Notes under the pieces: generated by a model | The model's input: only the letters and a program-made list of their open reading frames with translations | Databases searched by the model: none | What the model was told of the DNA's origin: nothing | Program-made: the position numbers and the translations under genes | Shown: one piece after another, positions 5,854-13,372 of the stretch | Layout: each line of letters opens with the position of its first letter | How positions within the stretch are numbered: position 1 is the stretch's first letter | Source: Candidatus Staskawiczbacteria bacterium RIFCSPHIGHO2_02_FULL_34_10 | GTDB lineage: Bacteria; Patescibacteriota; Minisyncoccia; Minisyncoccales; Staskawiczbacteraceae | DNA length: 22,204 nucleotides | Reading direction: 5' to 3' | NCBI GenBank assembly: GCA_001821915.1 | Contig: MHOR01000023.1 | Span: 7,869 to 30,072, forward strand

Positions 5854-5881
5854 CAAAAAAGTCCGATGTACAATCGGACTT
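5854..5881 (-). terminator. Intrinsic terminator of the 89-residue gene
   Basis: Minus strand AAGTCCGAT and ATCGGACTT form a perfect 9-bp stem with a 5-nt loop, followed by TTTTG. It lies just beyond the stop of the upstream gene. Confidence 0.85.
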
Positions 5882-5894
5882 ATACATAGTAAAA

Positions 5895-6164
5895 TTAATG
5901 AACCACTTGTTTTGTTTCAATAATTTTAAGGGTTTCTTGGTTTATGCCATCACACAAAGCTAGTCTTTTTTTTATTTCTGGAACTTCAGAATCCATGTAG
6001 TATTGAAACTTAATTTCAATTTTTCCAGTAAATAGCGAAACCGATATTTCTTCTAAGAATCGTGGAGTGCCGCAAAAACCATCGAGAAATCTTTTTATTT
6101 GCTGTTGAATTTCAAAACAACTTTTTTTCCCATTCATATTAGCTTTGACTACTAATGGAAACAT
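5895..6164 (-). CDS. Hypothetical protein, 89 residues
   Basis: Function not recognised. The protein begins MFPLVVKANMNGKKSCFEIQ and is mixed alpha/beta by eye with one hydrophobic strand pair (ISVSLFTGKIEIKFQYYM). A strong AAGGAG sequence lies 8 nt before the ATG, a candidate promoter (TTGCTT-17-TAGTAT) lies inside the groEL terminator, and a clean terminator follows, so it is a self-contained unit. The next gene downstream is the alpha-CTD protein with the same style of signals. No membrane segment or metal motif is visible. Confidence 0.8.
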   Translation of the reverse strand: MFPLVVKANMNGKKSCFEIQQQIKRFLDGFCGTPRFLEEISVSLFTGKIEIKFQYYMDSEVPEIKKRLALCDGINQETLKIIETKQVVH

Positions 6165-6194
6165 GTCAGGTTCTCCTTAAAAAGAGCTAACTAG

Positions 6195-6223
6195 ATACTA
6201 GCAAAAAATCTTGCTTGAAGCAA
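6195..6223 (-). promoter_or_regulatory. Possible promoter of the 89-residue gene
   Basis: Minus strand TTGCTT (6218-6223), 17 bp, TAGTAT (6195-6200). It overlaps the groEL terminator hairpin, so the call rests only on box spacing. Confidence 0.35.
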
Positions 6224-6231
6224 GATTTTTT
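6203..6231 (-). terminator. Terminator of groESL
   Basis: Arms 6203-6216 (AAAAAATCTTGCTT) and 6218-6231 are perfect complements, giving a GC-containing stem flanked by A and T tracts, so it could work in both directions. It lies 29 nt beyond the groEL stop. Confidence 0.85.
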
Positions 6232-6259
6232 GTGTTTAACACTTAATATCTAATAATTC

Positions 6260-7894
6260 TTAGTAATCTGTGCCCATTCCCATCGGCGGCATATTACCCA
6301 TTCCAGGGTGTGCATCATCTTTTTTTGGCAATTCTGAAACTACCACTTCTGTAGTTAACAACATAGATGCGGCTGAAACCGCGTTTTCCAATGCAGTCCT
6401 TATCACTTTGGTTGGGTCAACTACTCCAGCTTTTATCAAATCTTCATAAACCATAGTTTGAGCATTAAATCCAAATTCACCGCTTCTTTCACGAACTTTT
6501 TGCGCCACCACGGCTCCATCAATTCCTGCATTCTGTGAAATCTGTCGTATTGGTTCTTCCAAGGCGCGTTTTAAAATATTAATTCCGGTTTGTTCGTCTC
6601 CTTCTAACTTTATACTTTCTAAAGAATTTAAAGCCCTTAATAAAGCAACTCCCCCTCCAGGAACTATTCCTTCTTCAACAGCTGCCCGCGTTGCGTGCAA
6701 AGCATCTTCTAATTTATGCTGGCGCGCCTTTTGTTCAACTTCTGTTGCGGCCCCCACCTTTAATACTCCAACTCCACCGGCTAATTTTGCCAATCTTTCC
6801 TGCAATTTTTCTTTATCAAAGTCTGAAGTTGACTCTTTAATTCCTGCCCTAATTTGATTAATTCTTTTTTCAATTTCTTCTTTTTGCCCCTTGCCCTCAA
6901 CAATAGTAGTATTTTCTTTGCTAGATATAATTTTTCTAGCGCGTCCCAAATCCTGTAATTCAACATTTTCTAATTTCATTCCAATTTCTTCAGAAATAAC
7001 TTTACCCCCTGTAACACAAGCAATATCTTCTAACATCTCTTTTTTTCTATCCCCAAAACCAGGTGACTTTATCGCTAAAGCCGTAAAAATACCTCGTAAT
7101 CTATTTACAATTAAGGTAGTTAAGGCATCTCCTTCAACATCATCGGCTAAAATAACCAATTCTTTTTTGCCGGACTTAATTATTTTTTCCAGTATTGGCA
7201 AAATTTCGGCCAATGCGCTAATTTTTTTATCGGTAATTAAAATATAGGGGTCTTCTAATATTGCTTCCATTTTTTCTTGATTTGAAACCATGTATGGAGA
7301 AATATATCCCCGGTCAAATTGTAGTCCTTTTACAATTTCTTTTGAAAGCCCAAAGGTTTTTGATTCTTCAACGGTAATAACTCCATCGCGACCAACTTCT
7401 CCCATGACTTCTGCAATTAAGTCTCCCATTTCTTTGTCTTGAGCAGAAATAGTGGCAACCTGTGAAATTTCTTCGTGGCTTGAAATAATTTTAGACATTT
7501 CTTTTAATGCCAAAATAATAGTGTCTTTTCCTTTTATAATTCCCTTTCTTAATGCCAAAGGATTTGCCCCAGCGGCAACATTCTTTAATCCTTCGGTAGC
7601 TATTGCTTGGGTAAGCAATACTGCGCTAGTTGTACCATCTCCCGCAACATCATTTGTTTTTGAAGCCACCTCTTTGATAATTTCAGCCCCAATATTTTCT
7701 ATAGCATCTTCTAATTCAATTTCTTTAGCAATAGAAACTCCATCATTGGTAATGGTCGGACTTCCATAACTAGACCCCAAAACCACATTGCGGCCTTTTG
7801 GTCCCATGGTTACTTTTACGGCGTTGGCAACTTTATCCAATCCGCTTTTTAGCGCTTTCCGAGCATCTTCTTTAAATATAATTCTTTTAGCCAT
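6260..7894 (-). CDS. groL: Chaperonin GroEL (60 kDa)
   Basis: A 544-residue type I chaperonin that folds proteins in an ATP-driven double ring with GroES. Diagnostic segments are KVTMGPKGRNVVLG, the nucleotide motif GDGTTSAVLLTQAI (catalytic Asp), the apical-domain RGYISPYMVSNQEKMEA stretch, the EEGIVPGGGVALL signature, and a C-terminal tail with Gly-Met repeats (GGM-type, here GMGNMPPMGMGTDY). Length is typical. The groES gene lies 119 nt upstream, the classical groESL order. The ATG has no Shine-Dalgarno sequence. No CIRCE element is seen before this gene or groES. Confidence 0.99.
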   Translation of the reverse strand: MAKRIIFKEDARKALKSGLDKVANAVKVTMGPKGRNVVLGSSYGSPTITNDGVSIAKEIELEDAIENIGAEIIKEVASKTNDVAGDGTTSAVLLTQAIATEGLKNVAAGANPLALRKGIIKGKDTIILALKEMSKIISSHEEISQVATISAQDKEMGDLIAEVMGEVGRDGVITVEESKTFGLSKEIVKGLQFDRGYISPYMVSNQEKMEAILEDPYILITDKKISALAEILPILEKIIKSGKKELVILADDVEGDALTTLIVNRLRGIFTALAIKSPGFGDRKKEMLEDIACVTGGKVISEEIGMKLENVELQDLGRARKIISSKENTTIVEGKGQKEEIEKRINQIRAGIKESTSDFDKEKLQERLAKLAGGVGVLKVGAATEVEQKARQHKLEDALHATRAAVEEGIVPGGGVALLRALNSLESIKLEGDEQTGINILKRALEEPIRQISQNAGIDGAVVAQKVRERSGEFGFNAQTMVYEDLIKAGVVDPTKVIRTALENAVSAASMLLTTEVVVSELPKKDDAHPGMGNMPPMGMGTDY

Positions 7895-8013
7895 AATTTT
7901 GTATTAAGCGAAAAATGAAAAGCTAAAAATTTAAAACTACAACTTAAAACTTAAAATATTTTTAATTTTGAACTGTAATTTTACACTTTTCGCTTTTAGC
8001 TTTTAGTTAATTT
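7895..8013. repeat. AT-rich word-repeat spacer between groES and groEL
   Basis: The spacer begins with GCGAAAAATGAAAAGCTAAAAA (7909 region) and ends with the opposite-strand words CTTTTCGCTTTTAGCTTTTAG (near 7987-8007), so the two ends can pair. Between them are aaaacttaaaac words. No gene or promoter is recognised. Confidence 0.5.
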
Positions 8014-8304
8014 TTATTCAATAACTGCTAATATATCGTCTTCTTTTGCAATTAAATATTCTTTGCCATCAACCTTTATTTCGTTTGGTCCATATTTTGT
8101 AAACAAAACTTTATCTCCCGGTTTTACTGAAACAGGAACTATTTTCCCGTCATCGGTTTTTCTACCTTGTCCAATAGCAATAATTATACCTTGTTCGGGT
8201 TTTTCTTTTTGGGCGGTATCAGGCAAAAAAATACCAGACTTTGTTTTCTCTTCTTCTTTAATTGGCTCTATTAAAATGTGATCTGCTAGTGGCTTAATTG
8301 TCAT
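8014..8304 (-). CDS. groS: Co-chaperonin GroES
   Basis: A 96-residue GroES, the lid of the GroEL chamber. It shows the opening IKPLADHILIEPI, the mobile loop region (EEEKTKSGIFLPDTAQ) and the closing segment VKPGDKVLFTKYGPNEI with YLIAKEDDILAVIE. Length and order are normal. It is the first gene of the groESL operon, probably transcribed from the TTGACA-TAGATT promoter at 8478-8506 with a leader of about 165 nt made of palindrome R3. No Shine-Dalgarno sequence precedes the ATG. Confidence 0.98.
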   Translation of the reverse strand: MTIKPLADHILIEPIKEEEKTKSGIFLPDTAQKEKPEQGIIIAIGQGRKTDDGKIVPVSVKPGDKVLFTKYGPNEIKVDGKEYLIAKEDDILAVIE

Positions 8305-8465
8305 AATTTTTAATTTCGAAACTCGAATTTCGAATAAATTTTGAATGATTTCTGGACCAGCAGGGACTCCCGTAGTCCGAAAGGACGGAGACTGATTTCG
8401 AAACGTGTTTAAAAATTCTAATTTCTAATTTTATTCAAAATTCGAAATTCAAAATTCGAATTTAG
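8305..8465. repeat. Palindrome R3 with GC-rich core in the groES leader
   Basis: AT-rich arms with attttgaat/aattcgaa words enclose a GC-rich centre (8353-8393) with a hairpin GTCC-GAAA-GGAC (8375-8386) and flanking CTCC/GGAG. The word CGAAACGTGTTT (8399-8410) places it in the same family as R1, R2 and R4. It would be transcribed as the groESL leader. Confidence 0.65.
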
Positions 8466-8477
8466 TTTAACTACTCT

Positions 8478-8506
8478 AATCTAAGGAATTTTCTTGGTAA
8501 TGTCAA
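8478..8506 (-). promoter_or_regulatory. sigma70-type promoter of groESL
   Basis: Minus strand TTGACA (8501-8506), 17 bp, TAGATT (8478-8483). It is the best promoter upstream of groES; no CIRCE inverted repeat is found near it. Confidence 0.6.
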
Positions 8507-8533
8507 GCCTATATGAATTTTTGCATCAAATAC

Positions 8534-8561
8534 TTGCATATTTTTAAAAACGTATTAAAAT
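8534..8561 (+). promoter_or_regulatory. Possible promoter of the short structured transcript
   Basis: TTGCAT (8534-8539), 16 bp, TAAAAT (8556-8561). It fires away from the groESL promoter toward the hairpin-rich segment ending at 8737. Confidence 0.4.
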
Positions 8562-8567
8562 TATGGA

Positions 8568-8737
8568 AGATGGTTTTTGGAATCTCGAAAACCAAAAGAA
8601 AGGAGGCAAATTAGATGAAAACCAACCAAAGATTGGGGGTGATCCTCATCTAACCCCTTTTGCAGCGGGACGAGTGCAGAGCCACACCAAACATCCTTAG
8701 GGATAAAAGGCTCTTTGCACCACTCCCGCTTTTTTTT
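8568..8737 (+). ncRNA. Candidate small structured RNA or leader-peptide transcript
   Basis: A stretch of about 170 nt bounded by a possible promoter and a strong terminator, with no gene downstream on the plus strand. It holds a hairpin GGTTTT/AAAACC (8572-8594 region), a strong AGGAGG sequence (8601-8606), a 12-codon frame at 8615-8653 (MKTNQRLGVILI) with correct 8-nt spacing, and AGATGA/TCATCT arms (8613-8618, 8646-8651) that could hide the start codon. A 45-codon frame also begins at ATG 8563, but without a ribosome site and upstream of the predicted transcript start. No known RNA family (SRP RNA, RNase P, tmRNA) was recognised. Confidence 0.4.
8665..8737 (+). terminator. Long terminator hairpin of the short transcript
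   Basis: GCGGGA, GTGCA and GAGCC (8665-8683) pair with GGCTC, TGCAC and TCCCGC (8709-8729) with small internal loops, followed by a run of nine T. A 25-nt loop separates the arms. Confidence 0.75.
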
Positions 8738-8753
8738 ATTATTTACAAATGAA

Positions 8754-8781
8754 AGTCCCTGCATACGATTACACAGGGACT
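8754..8781 (-). terminator. Probable terminator of spoVG
   Basis: AGTCCCTG (8754-8761) and CAGGGACT (8774-8781) form a perfect 8-bp stem with a 12-nt loop; on the minus strand TTCATTT follows. It faces the plus-strand terminator of the small transcript. Confidence 0.6.
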
Positions 8782-8799
8782 AAATTTAGAATTTATTAT

Positions 8800-9243
8800 T
8801 TACTGTGCTTTTGTAAGCACCCTATCCTTGCGATAATCATCATAATGGGAAATATAATCTGGCTGCTTAGAGTCTTCTATTTCTTTGTAGTAAGCCTTCA
8901 AGACATAATATTCAATTGTTCTACGACAATGAGAAGTTATGGGATGAGCGAGATCAGAGAATATTATGGGACGTCCATTAGTATCGCATATGGCTCGATT
9001 TTCTTTGAGTTTTTCACCGCATTGATTACAAAATCGCGCAAGTAAATGATTCCGAGAATAGCACTTTGGACATTTATCCATTACTTTACGGCTAGGCATA
9101 GAAATAATGATGCCGTTATTACTTTCAATAACTTTAAGATCATGCACTACAAAATTACCTTCAAAGGTAATTGAACAAAAAGCTTTTAAACGTTCGGAAC
9201 TATCTTCCATAAGCTTGATGCGAATTTCGGTAATTTTTGTCAT
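8800..9243 (-). CDS. spoVG: SpoVG-family protein with inserted zinc ribbon
   Basis: A 147-residue SpoVG homologue, a site-specific nucleic-acid-binding regulator. The family core is clear: ITEIRIKL, LKAFCSITFEGNFVVHDLKVIE, GIIISMPSRK, then DLAHPITSHCRRTIEYYVLKAYYKE. Between MPSRK and DLAHP, where classical SpoVG has a few residues, sits a zinc ribbon with C58/C61 (CPKC) and C72/C75 (CNQC) and the RNHLLARFC bridge. Such versions are known in Planctomycetes and related groups (recalled). The start is fixed by AAGGAG 8 nt upstream. It has its own promoter (9311-9339), a small stem beside the ribosome site, and a terminator. The C-terminal 25 residues are charged. Confidence 0.93.
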   Translation of the reverse strand: MTKITEIRIKLMEDSSERLKAFCSITFEGNFVVHDLKVIESNNGIIISMPSRKVMDKCPKCYSRNHLLARFCNQCGEKLKENRAICDTNGRPIIFSDLAHPITSHCRRTIEYYVLKAYYKEIEDSKQPDYISHYDDYRKDRVLTKAQ

Positions 9244-9256
9244 TGACGCGTCTCCT

Positions 9257-9271
9257 TGGGCTTTTAGCCCA
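9257..9271 (-). promoter_or_regulatory. Stem-loop beside the spoVG ribosome site
   Basis: TGGGC-TAAAA-GCCCA on the minus strand ends right before AAGGAG. It could affect spoVG translation or mRNA stability; there is no direct evidence. Confidence 0.4.
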
Positions 9272-9310
9272 TTGTGAAGTGGTGAGAAAAGTTTTGAATG
9301 ATCTAACTTA

Positions 9311-9339
9311 CTTATAACAGATGTAATCTATAAAGTAAA
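9311..9339 (-). promoter_or_regulatory. Promoter of spoVG
   Basis: Minus strand TTTACT (9334-9339), 17 bp, TATAAG (9311-9316). The upstream sequence GTTTATAAGATTTTACTTTA is shared exactly with the promoter at 10424-10452. Confidence 0.55.
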
Positions 9340-9375
9340 ATCTTATAAACAAAAAAGCTCATACAATATTTTTGT

Positions 9376-9404
9376 AAAAAAACAGGAGAGAATTTATCTC
9401 TCCT
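9376..9404 (-). terminator. Terminator of the two-gene membrane operon
   Basis: AGGAGAGA (9384-9391) and TCTCTCCT (9397-9404) form a perfect 8-bp stem with loop ATTTA; the minus strand then reads TGTTTTTTTAC. It is 12 nt beyond the stop of the 80-residue gene. Confidence 0.88.
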
Positions 9405-9415
9405 TATAAGTAAAC

Positions 9416-9658
9416 CTATAAAGACCTATTCCTTTCGCTTTCTTCTTCCTGCCGTTTTTTAGCTTCCTTTTCTAATGAATCATGGTATGCGAAAACCACA
9501 GGAGTCATAACAAAAAGAAAAATTACAGTCAAGGGAATAACTGCAATCCCATATTGTTTTTCCAAAATGGAATAAAGTGCCATTCCTGCTGCTGCCAAAA
9601 CAGTAAAGATTGCCAAAGCTAACATAAACAAATCGTCTTTCTTTTCCTGGGTCATCAT
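9416..9658 (-). CDS. Small membrane protein, 80 residues, two TM helices
   Basis: Function not recognised. Two hydrophobic segments (LFMLALAIFTVLAAAGMALYS and IAVIPLTVIFLFVMTPVVFAY) are followed by a charged, Glu/Lys/Arg-rich tail (LEKEAKKRQEEESERNRSL). The start at 9658 has AAAGGAG with 7-nt spacing; a second ATG follows immediately. It is the second gene of an operon, 13 nt after the 235-residue membrane protein, and is followed by a strong terminator. The two proteins may form a complex (inference from coupling). Confidence 0.82.
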   Translation of the reverse strand: MMTQEKKDDLFMLALAIFTVLAAAGMALYSILEKQYGIAVIPLTVIFLFVMTPVVFAYHDSLEKEAKKRQEEESERNRSL

Positions 9659-9671
9659 GGTGGTTCTCCTT

Positions 9672-10379
9672 TCACGAGAAGTAAGGGCCGAGGTGGCTGT
9701 CTTTTTTCACATACGCGTCAAAACTATGCCGAAAAGCTCTGTTGAGTAATGTAACAATGCAAGTACAGGAAAAAATGGTCTCCCATATTGCATTGGGCCA
9801 GAAAAAAGCAATGATAAAGAATATGGAAGAAAACACAAGCGCGATACTCATGTTTCTTGCATGGTTTCTGTCATACTTCTTCAGGAAATTAACCAAATGG
9901 AAAGCAAATTGAGGGTGTCTATAAAAAGCTTCGTACAATCTTTTTGTAAACTCTCGACCCCTCTTTTTAGAAGCGTAATAATATGCCCAAATTGCAATAA
10001 ATTGAAGAAACATTATGTACCCTACAAAGTATTTCATAGATACTGAATTGGGATTAACTGAAAAAATAATCATGCACTCAACTACACCTATCAAAAAAGG
10101 AATGATGGTATCCATAAAAGACATCGGCCAGAGGTACTGGAATTCTGCAACGTACCTATACCAAACAAATAAAATAATAACAAAAGTATTTACTCCGCGT
10201 AAAATAGATATAAGACCAAATTCATTCTTATTTACGATATCTTTTACTTCGATAACTAAAAACCCAAAAGCAATACACTGTATAATATTTAACACGGTAA
10301 CATAGACGCTTGCCTGATACGGGAGAATTGCTTCAAAAAGTTTGGGCAAAGGGATTTCTTCTCTTCTTTCTGTGACCAT
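9672..10379 (-). CDS. Multi-pass membrane protein, 235 residues
   Basis: Function not recognised. About six transmembrane segments are visible: VYVTVLNIIQCIAFGFLVI, an LISILRGVNTFVIILFVWY region, MDTIIPFLIGVVECMIIFSV, YFVGYIMFLQFIAIWAYYY, a pair MSIALVFSSIFFIIAFFWP and IFSCTCIVTLLNRAF, with a basic loop KKRGREFTKRLYEAFYRH between. Both ends look cytosolic. AAAGGAATTAACA precedes the ATG. It is the first gene of a two-gene operon with the 80-residue membrane protein and has a promoter inside the uvrA 3' end. No transport or enzyme motif was identified. Confidence 0.82.
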   Translation of the reverse strand: MVTERREEIPLPKLFEAILPYQASVYVTVLNIIQCIAFGFLVIEVKDIVNKNEFGLISILRGVNTFVIILFVWYRYVAEFQYLWPMSFMDTIIPFLIGVVECMIIFSVNPNSVSMKYFVGYIMFLQFIAIWAYYYASKKRGREFTKRLYEAFYRHPQFAFHLVNFLKKYDRNHARNMSIALVFSSIFFIIAFFWPNAIWETIFSCTCIVTLLNRAFRHSFDAYVKKDSHLGPYFS

Positions 10380-10423
10380 TGTTAATTCCTTTCTGAAAGT
10401 TAAAATTTCAAAGGGCTATTTTT

Positions 10424-10452
10424 AATATAACAATTTTATACAGTAAAGTAAA
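10424..10452 (-). promoter_or_regulatory. Promoter of the membrane operon
   Basis: Minus strand TTTACT (10447-10452), 17 bp, TATATT (10424-10429), just after the uvrA stop. It shares the 20-mer GTTTATAAGATTTTACTTTA with the spoVG promoter, which suggests co-regulation or a copied promoter. Confidence 0.55.
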
Positions 10453-10455
10453 ATC

Positions 10456-13353
10456 TTATAAACTTTTAAGATATTTTCCGGTATAGCTCTTTTTATTTTT
10501 AGCAATCTCTGCTGGAGTTCCTTGAGCTATAATATTTCCACCCTTCTCTCCGCCTTCTGGTCCTAAATCAATAATATAGTCAACGCAACTAATAAAATCT
10601 ATATTGTGTTCGATGGTCAAAACTGTATTTCCTTTATCAACTAAATTTCGCAGTACCGAAACTAATTTTTTTATATCTTCAAAATGCAATCCTGTGGTCG
10701 GTTCATCTAAAATATATAAAGTGTTTCCGGTTCCCTTCCTTGAAAGTTCAGTTGCTAATTTTATTCTTTGGGCTTCTCCACCAGATAAAGAGGTTGCTGA
10801 TTGGCCTAATTCAATATAAGAAAGTCCAACTTCTTTTAGGGTTTTCATTTTATCAAAAACAGCAGGAATATTTTTGAAAAACTCACCAGCTTCTTCAATA
10901 GTCATTTTTAAAACATCCGCAATATTTTTGTCTTTATATAAAATTTCTAAAACTTCTTTGCTGTATCGCTTACCTTTGCACTCTTCGCATTCAATATAAA
11001 TATCTGGCAAAAAATACATTTCAACTTTTTTTACACCTTGACCTTCACATGCTTCGCATCTTCCGCCTTTTACATTAAAACTGAACCTACCAGCAGAATA
11101 TCCCCTAATTCTTGCCTCTTTAGTTTGTGTAAAAACATCTCGCACATGAGAAAATGCTCCTGTATAAGTAGCGGCATTTGATCTTGGCGTCCTGCCAATT
11201 GGAGACTGGTCAACCAAAACAATTTTATTTATATTTTCAGTTCCTAAAATTTCTTTGAAAATTCCCGGTTCATCTTTTGCTCGGTAAAATTTTTTTAGTA
11301 GAGATTTAGCTAAAATATCATTTACTAGCGATGATTTTCCACTGCCCGAAACACCCGTTACACAAATAAATTGACCCAAAGGAAAATTTATATCAATATT
11401 TTTTAGATTATGCTCTCTGGCCCCTATAACAGTTAAATAATTTTGTGATTTTTTTGTCGCTTGTCTCTTGTTTCTTATTTCTTCATCATTCACTTTTTTT
11501 CTACCAGATAAATATTTTCCTGTGAGAGTATCTGATTTTAAAATTTGTTTTGGAGTTCCTGTAAAAATAACCTTACCCCCATGCTTACCGGCTCCGGGCC
11601 CAATATCAATTATCCAATCTGATGCCATCATAGTTTGTGGATCATGCTCAACTACAATTACTGTATTTCCCAAATCCCTTAATCTTAATAGAGTTTCAAT
11701 TAATCTATGCTGGTCCCGCGTATGCAAACCAATAGAAGGCTCATCTAAAATATACAAAACTCCCGATAGCTTAGAACCTATTTGCGTTGCTAATCTTATT
11801 CGTTGTTCTTCTCCGCCAGCCAATGTCCCTGCTTTCCTATCTAATGTTAAGTAATCCAATCCCACATCAACTAAAAATTGGCTTCTTTCAACAATTTCTT
11901 TTAAAATTGGCTGGCTTATTTTTGATTCGCCCACATTCAAACTTGGTAAAAGATTTTCAAAAAAAACTTTTACTTTTCCAATGGGCATCTGTACAATCTG
12001 ATCAATCGATTTATCAAAGACAGTCACTGCTAAAACCTCTGGCTTTAACCTTTTACCTAAACATTTTTCACATTTTTTAATAACCATATACTGCTCAATT
12101 TCTGCTCTTGTCCACTCAGAATCTGTTTCGTGATATCTTCTTTCAAGGCTAGGAATCACTCCTTCAAACTTTCCACCCGCCTGCAATTCATTTGGCCAGC
12201 CCGCAGAGCTTCGCTTGTCGATGCTGGCGGGCGTAGCCAATGTGAGCAGGTCTCCATTTAAAATTATGTCAATAATTTTAGGCGATAAATTTTTTACAGA
12301 TTCATCTAGGGAAAATTTATATTTTTTTGCTAATTCTGAAAGTTTCCAATAATAGTATCCCTGCCTGCCTACTTTGTGGCTAGCCCTACTCCATGGCCAA
12401 ATTGCACCCTCAGAAATTGTTAAATTTTTATTTGGAATTACAAGTTGCGGATCAATTTCCAGTTTTTCTCCAAGTCCAGTACATTCAACACAAGCTCCAT
12501 AAGGATTATTAAAAGAAAATGTACGCGGTTCTAATTCTGGTAAAGATATTCCACAATCTTCACAGGCAAAATGCTCGGAAAAAATTAAATCATTATTATT
12601 TTTTTTTCTTGCTACTTGTTTCTTGTCGCTCGTTGATATAATTACTATTCCTTTTCCTAATTTCAGTCCGGTTTCCAAAGAATCAACCAAACGCGACCTG
12701 TCTAATTCTTTTTCTAGAATTAGCCTATCAACAACCGCTTCAATAGTATGTTTTTTATTTTTATCTAGTTGGTTTTGTATCGCTTCTTCTATGGGAAAAA
12801 TATCTCCATTAATTCTTACTCTTACAAATCCATTTCTTTGAATCTCCTCTAAAATAGCCCGATGCTCCCCTTTTTTGCTCCTGATAACCGACCCCATTAC
12901 CATAATTTCCGAATTAGACTTTATTTTCATTACTTGTTCAACAATTTGGTCTATCGTTTGCCTTGAAATTAATTTTTTACAATTTGGACAATGAGGTTTT
13001 CCGATTCTTGCAAATAAAAGACGCAGATAATCATAAATTTCTGTGATTGTTCCAACTGTAGACCTTGGATTGTGCACTGATTTTCTTTGGTCAATTGAAA
13101 TAGCTGGGCTTATTCCCTCTATTTTATCTACATCAGGCTTATCCATAACGCCTAAAAATTGCCTGGCATAAGCGGATAAAGACTCCACGTACCTTCTTTG
13201 GCCTTCAGCATACAAGGTATCAAAGGCCAAAGATGATTTTCCAGAACCCGATAAGCCGGTAATCACCACCAGCCTATTTTTGGGAATATCTAAATCTATG
13301 TTCTTGAGGTTATGCACTCTCGCCCCTCTGATTTTAATATAATCGTTTTTCAT
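10456..13353 (-). CDS. uvrA: Excinuclease ABC subunit A
   Basis: UvrA, the damage-recognition ATPase of nucleotide excision repair, acting with UvrB and UvrC. It has two ABC modules: Walker A GLSGSGKSS (residues 33-41) and GVSGSGKSS (about 660), signatures LAGGEEQRIRLA and LSGGEAQRIKLA, and zinc modules with CxxC pairs (CPNC, CEDCG..CVECTG, CEACEG..CEECKG). The frame extends to an ATG at 13374, but that codon overlaps the -10 box of a good promoter (TTTACT-17-TATAAT), so ATG 13353 (MKNDYIKIRGARVHNLKN) is the start; no Shine-Dalgarno sequence. A GC-rich palindrome encodes the variable loop before FEGVIPSLERRY, and short ttcttgtc-type words encode KKQVARKKNN and RNKRQATKK linkers. Length 965, near normal. 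Confidence 0.98.
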   Translation of the reverse strand: MKNDYIKIRGARVHNLKNIDLDIPKNRLVVITGLSGSGKSSLAFDTLYAEGQRRYVESLSAYARQFLGVMDKPDVDKIEGISPAISIDQRKSVHNPRSTVGTITEIYDYLRLLFARIGKPHCPNCKKLISRQTIDQIVEQVMKIKSNSEIMVMGSVIRSKKGEHRAILEEIQRNGFVRVRINGDIFPIEEAIQNQLDKNKKHTIEAVVDRLILEKELDRSRLVDSLETGLKLGKGIVIISTSDKKQVARKKNNNDLIFSEHFACEDCGISLPELEPRTFSFNNPYGACVECTGLGEKLEIDPQLVIPNKNLTISEGAIWPWSRASHKVGRQGYYYWKLSELAKKYKFSLDESVKNLSPKIIDIILNGDLLTLATPASIDKRSSAGWPNELQAGGKFEGVIPSLERRYHETDSEWTRAEIEQYMVIKKCEKCLGKRLKPEVLAVTVFDKSIDQIVQMPIGKVKVFFENLLPSLNVGESKISQPILKEIVERSQFLVDVGLDYLTLDRKAGTLAGGEEQRIRLATQIGSKLSGVLYILDEPSIGLHTRDQHRLIETLLRLRDLGNTVIVVEHDPQTMMASDWIIDIGPGAGKHGGKVIFTGTPKQILKSDTLTGKYLSGRKKVNDEEIRNKRQATKKSQNYLTVIGAREHNLKNIDINFPLGQFICVTGVSGSGKSSLVNDILAKSLLKKFYRAKDEPGIFKEILGTENINKIVLVDQSPIGRTPRSNAATYTGAFSHVRDVFTQTKEARIRGYSAGRFSFNVKGGRCEACEGQGVKKVEMYFLPDIYIECEECKGKRYSKEVLEILYKDKNIADVLKMTIEEAGEFFKNIPAVFDKMKTLKEVGLSYIELGQSATSLSGGEAQRIKLATELSRKGTGNTLYILDEPTTGLHFEDIKKLVSVLRNLVDKGNTVLTIEHNIDFISCVDYIIDLGPEGGEKGGNIIAQGTPAEIAKNKKSYTGKYLKSL
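12192..12240. repeat. GC-rich imperfect palindrome inside uvrA
   Basis: TTGGCCAGCCCGC (12192-12204) pairs imperfectly with GCGGGCGTAGCCAA (12227-12240). Its G+C is far above that of the surrounding gene. It encodes ATPASIDKRSSAGWPNE in a variable loop of UvrA and keeps the frame. Confidence 0.6.
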
Positions 13354-13372
13354 TTTCGTAAAATAGTAGGTC

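Noticed and set aside
8563..8700. 45-codon frame on the plus strand beginning MEDGFWNLENQ
   Set aside because: No ribosome site, and the start lies at the predicted -10 box; kept only as a remark under the small transcript.
8561..8764. Open frame of 67 codons on the minus strand
   Set aside because: It is the complement of the structured plus-strand transcript and its terminator, has no ribosome site, and its sequence mirrors hairpin arms.
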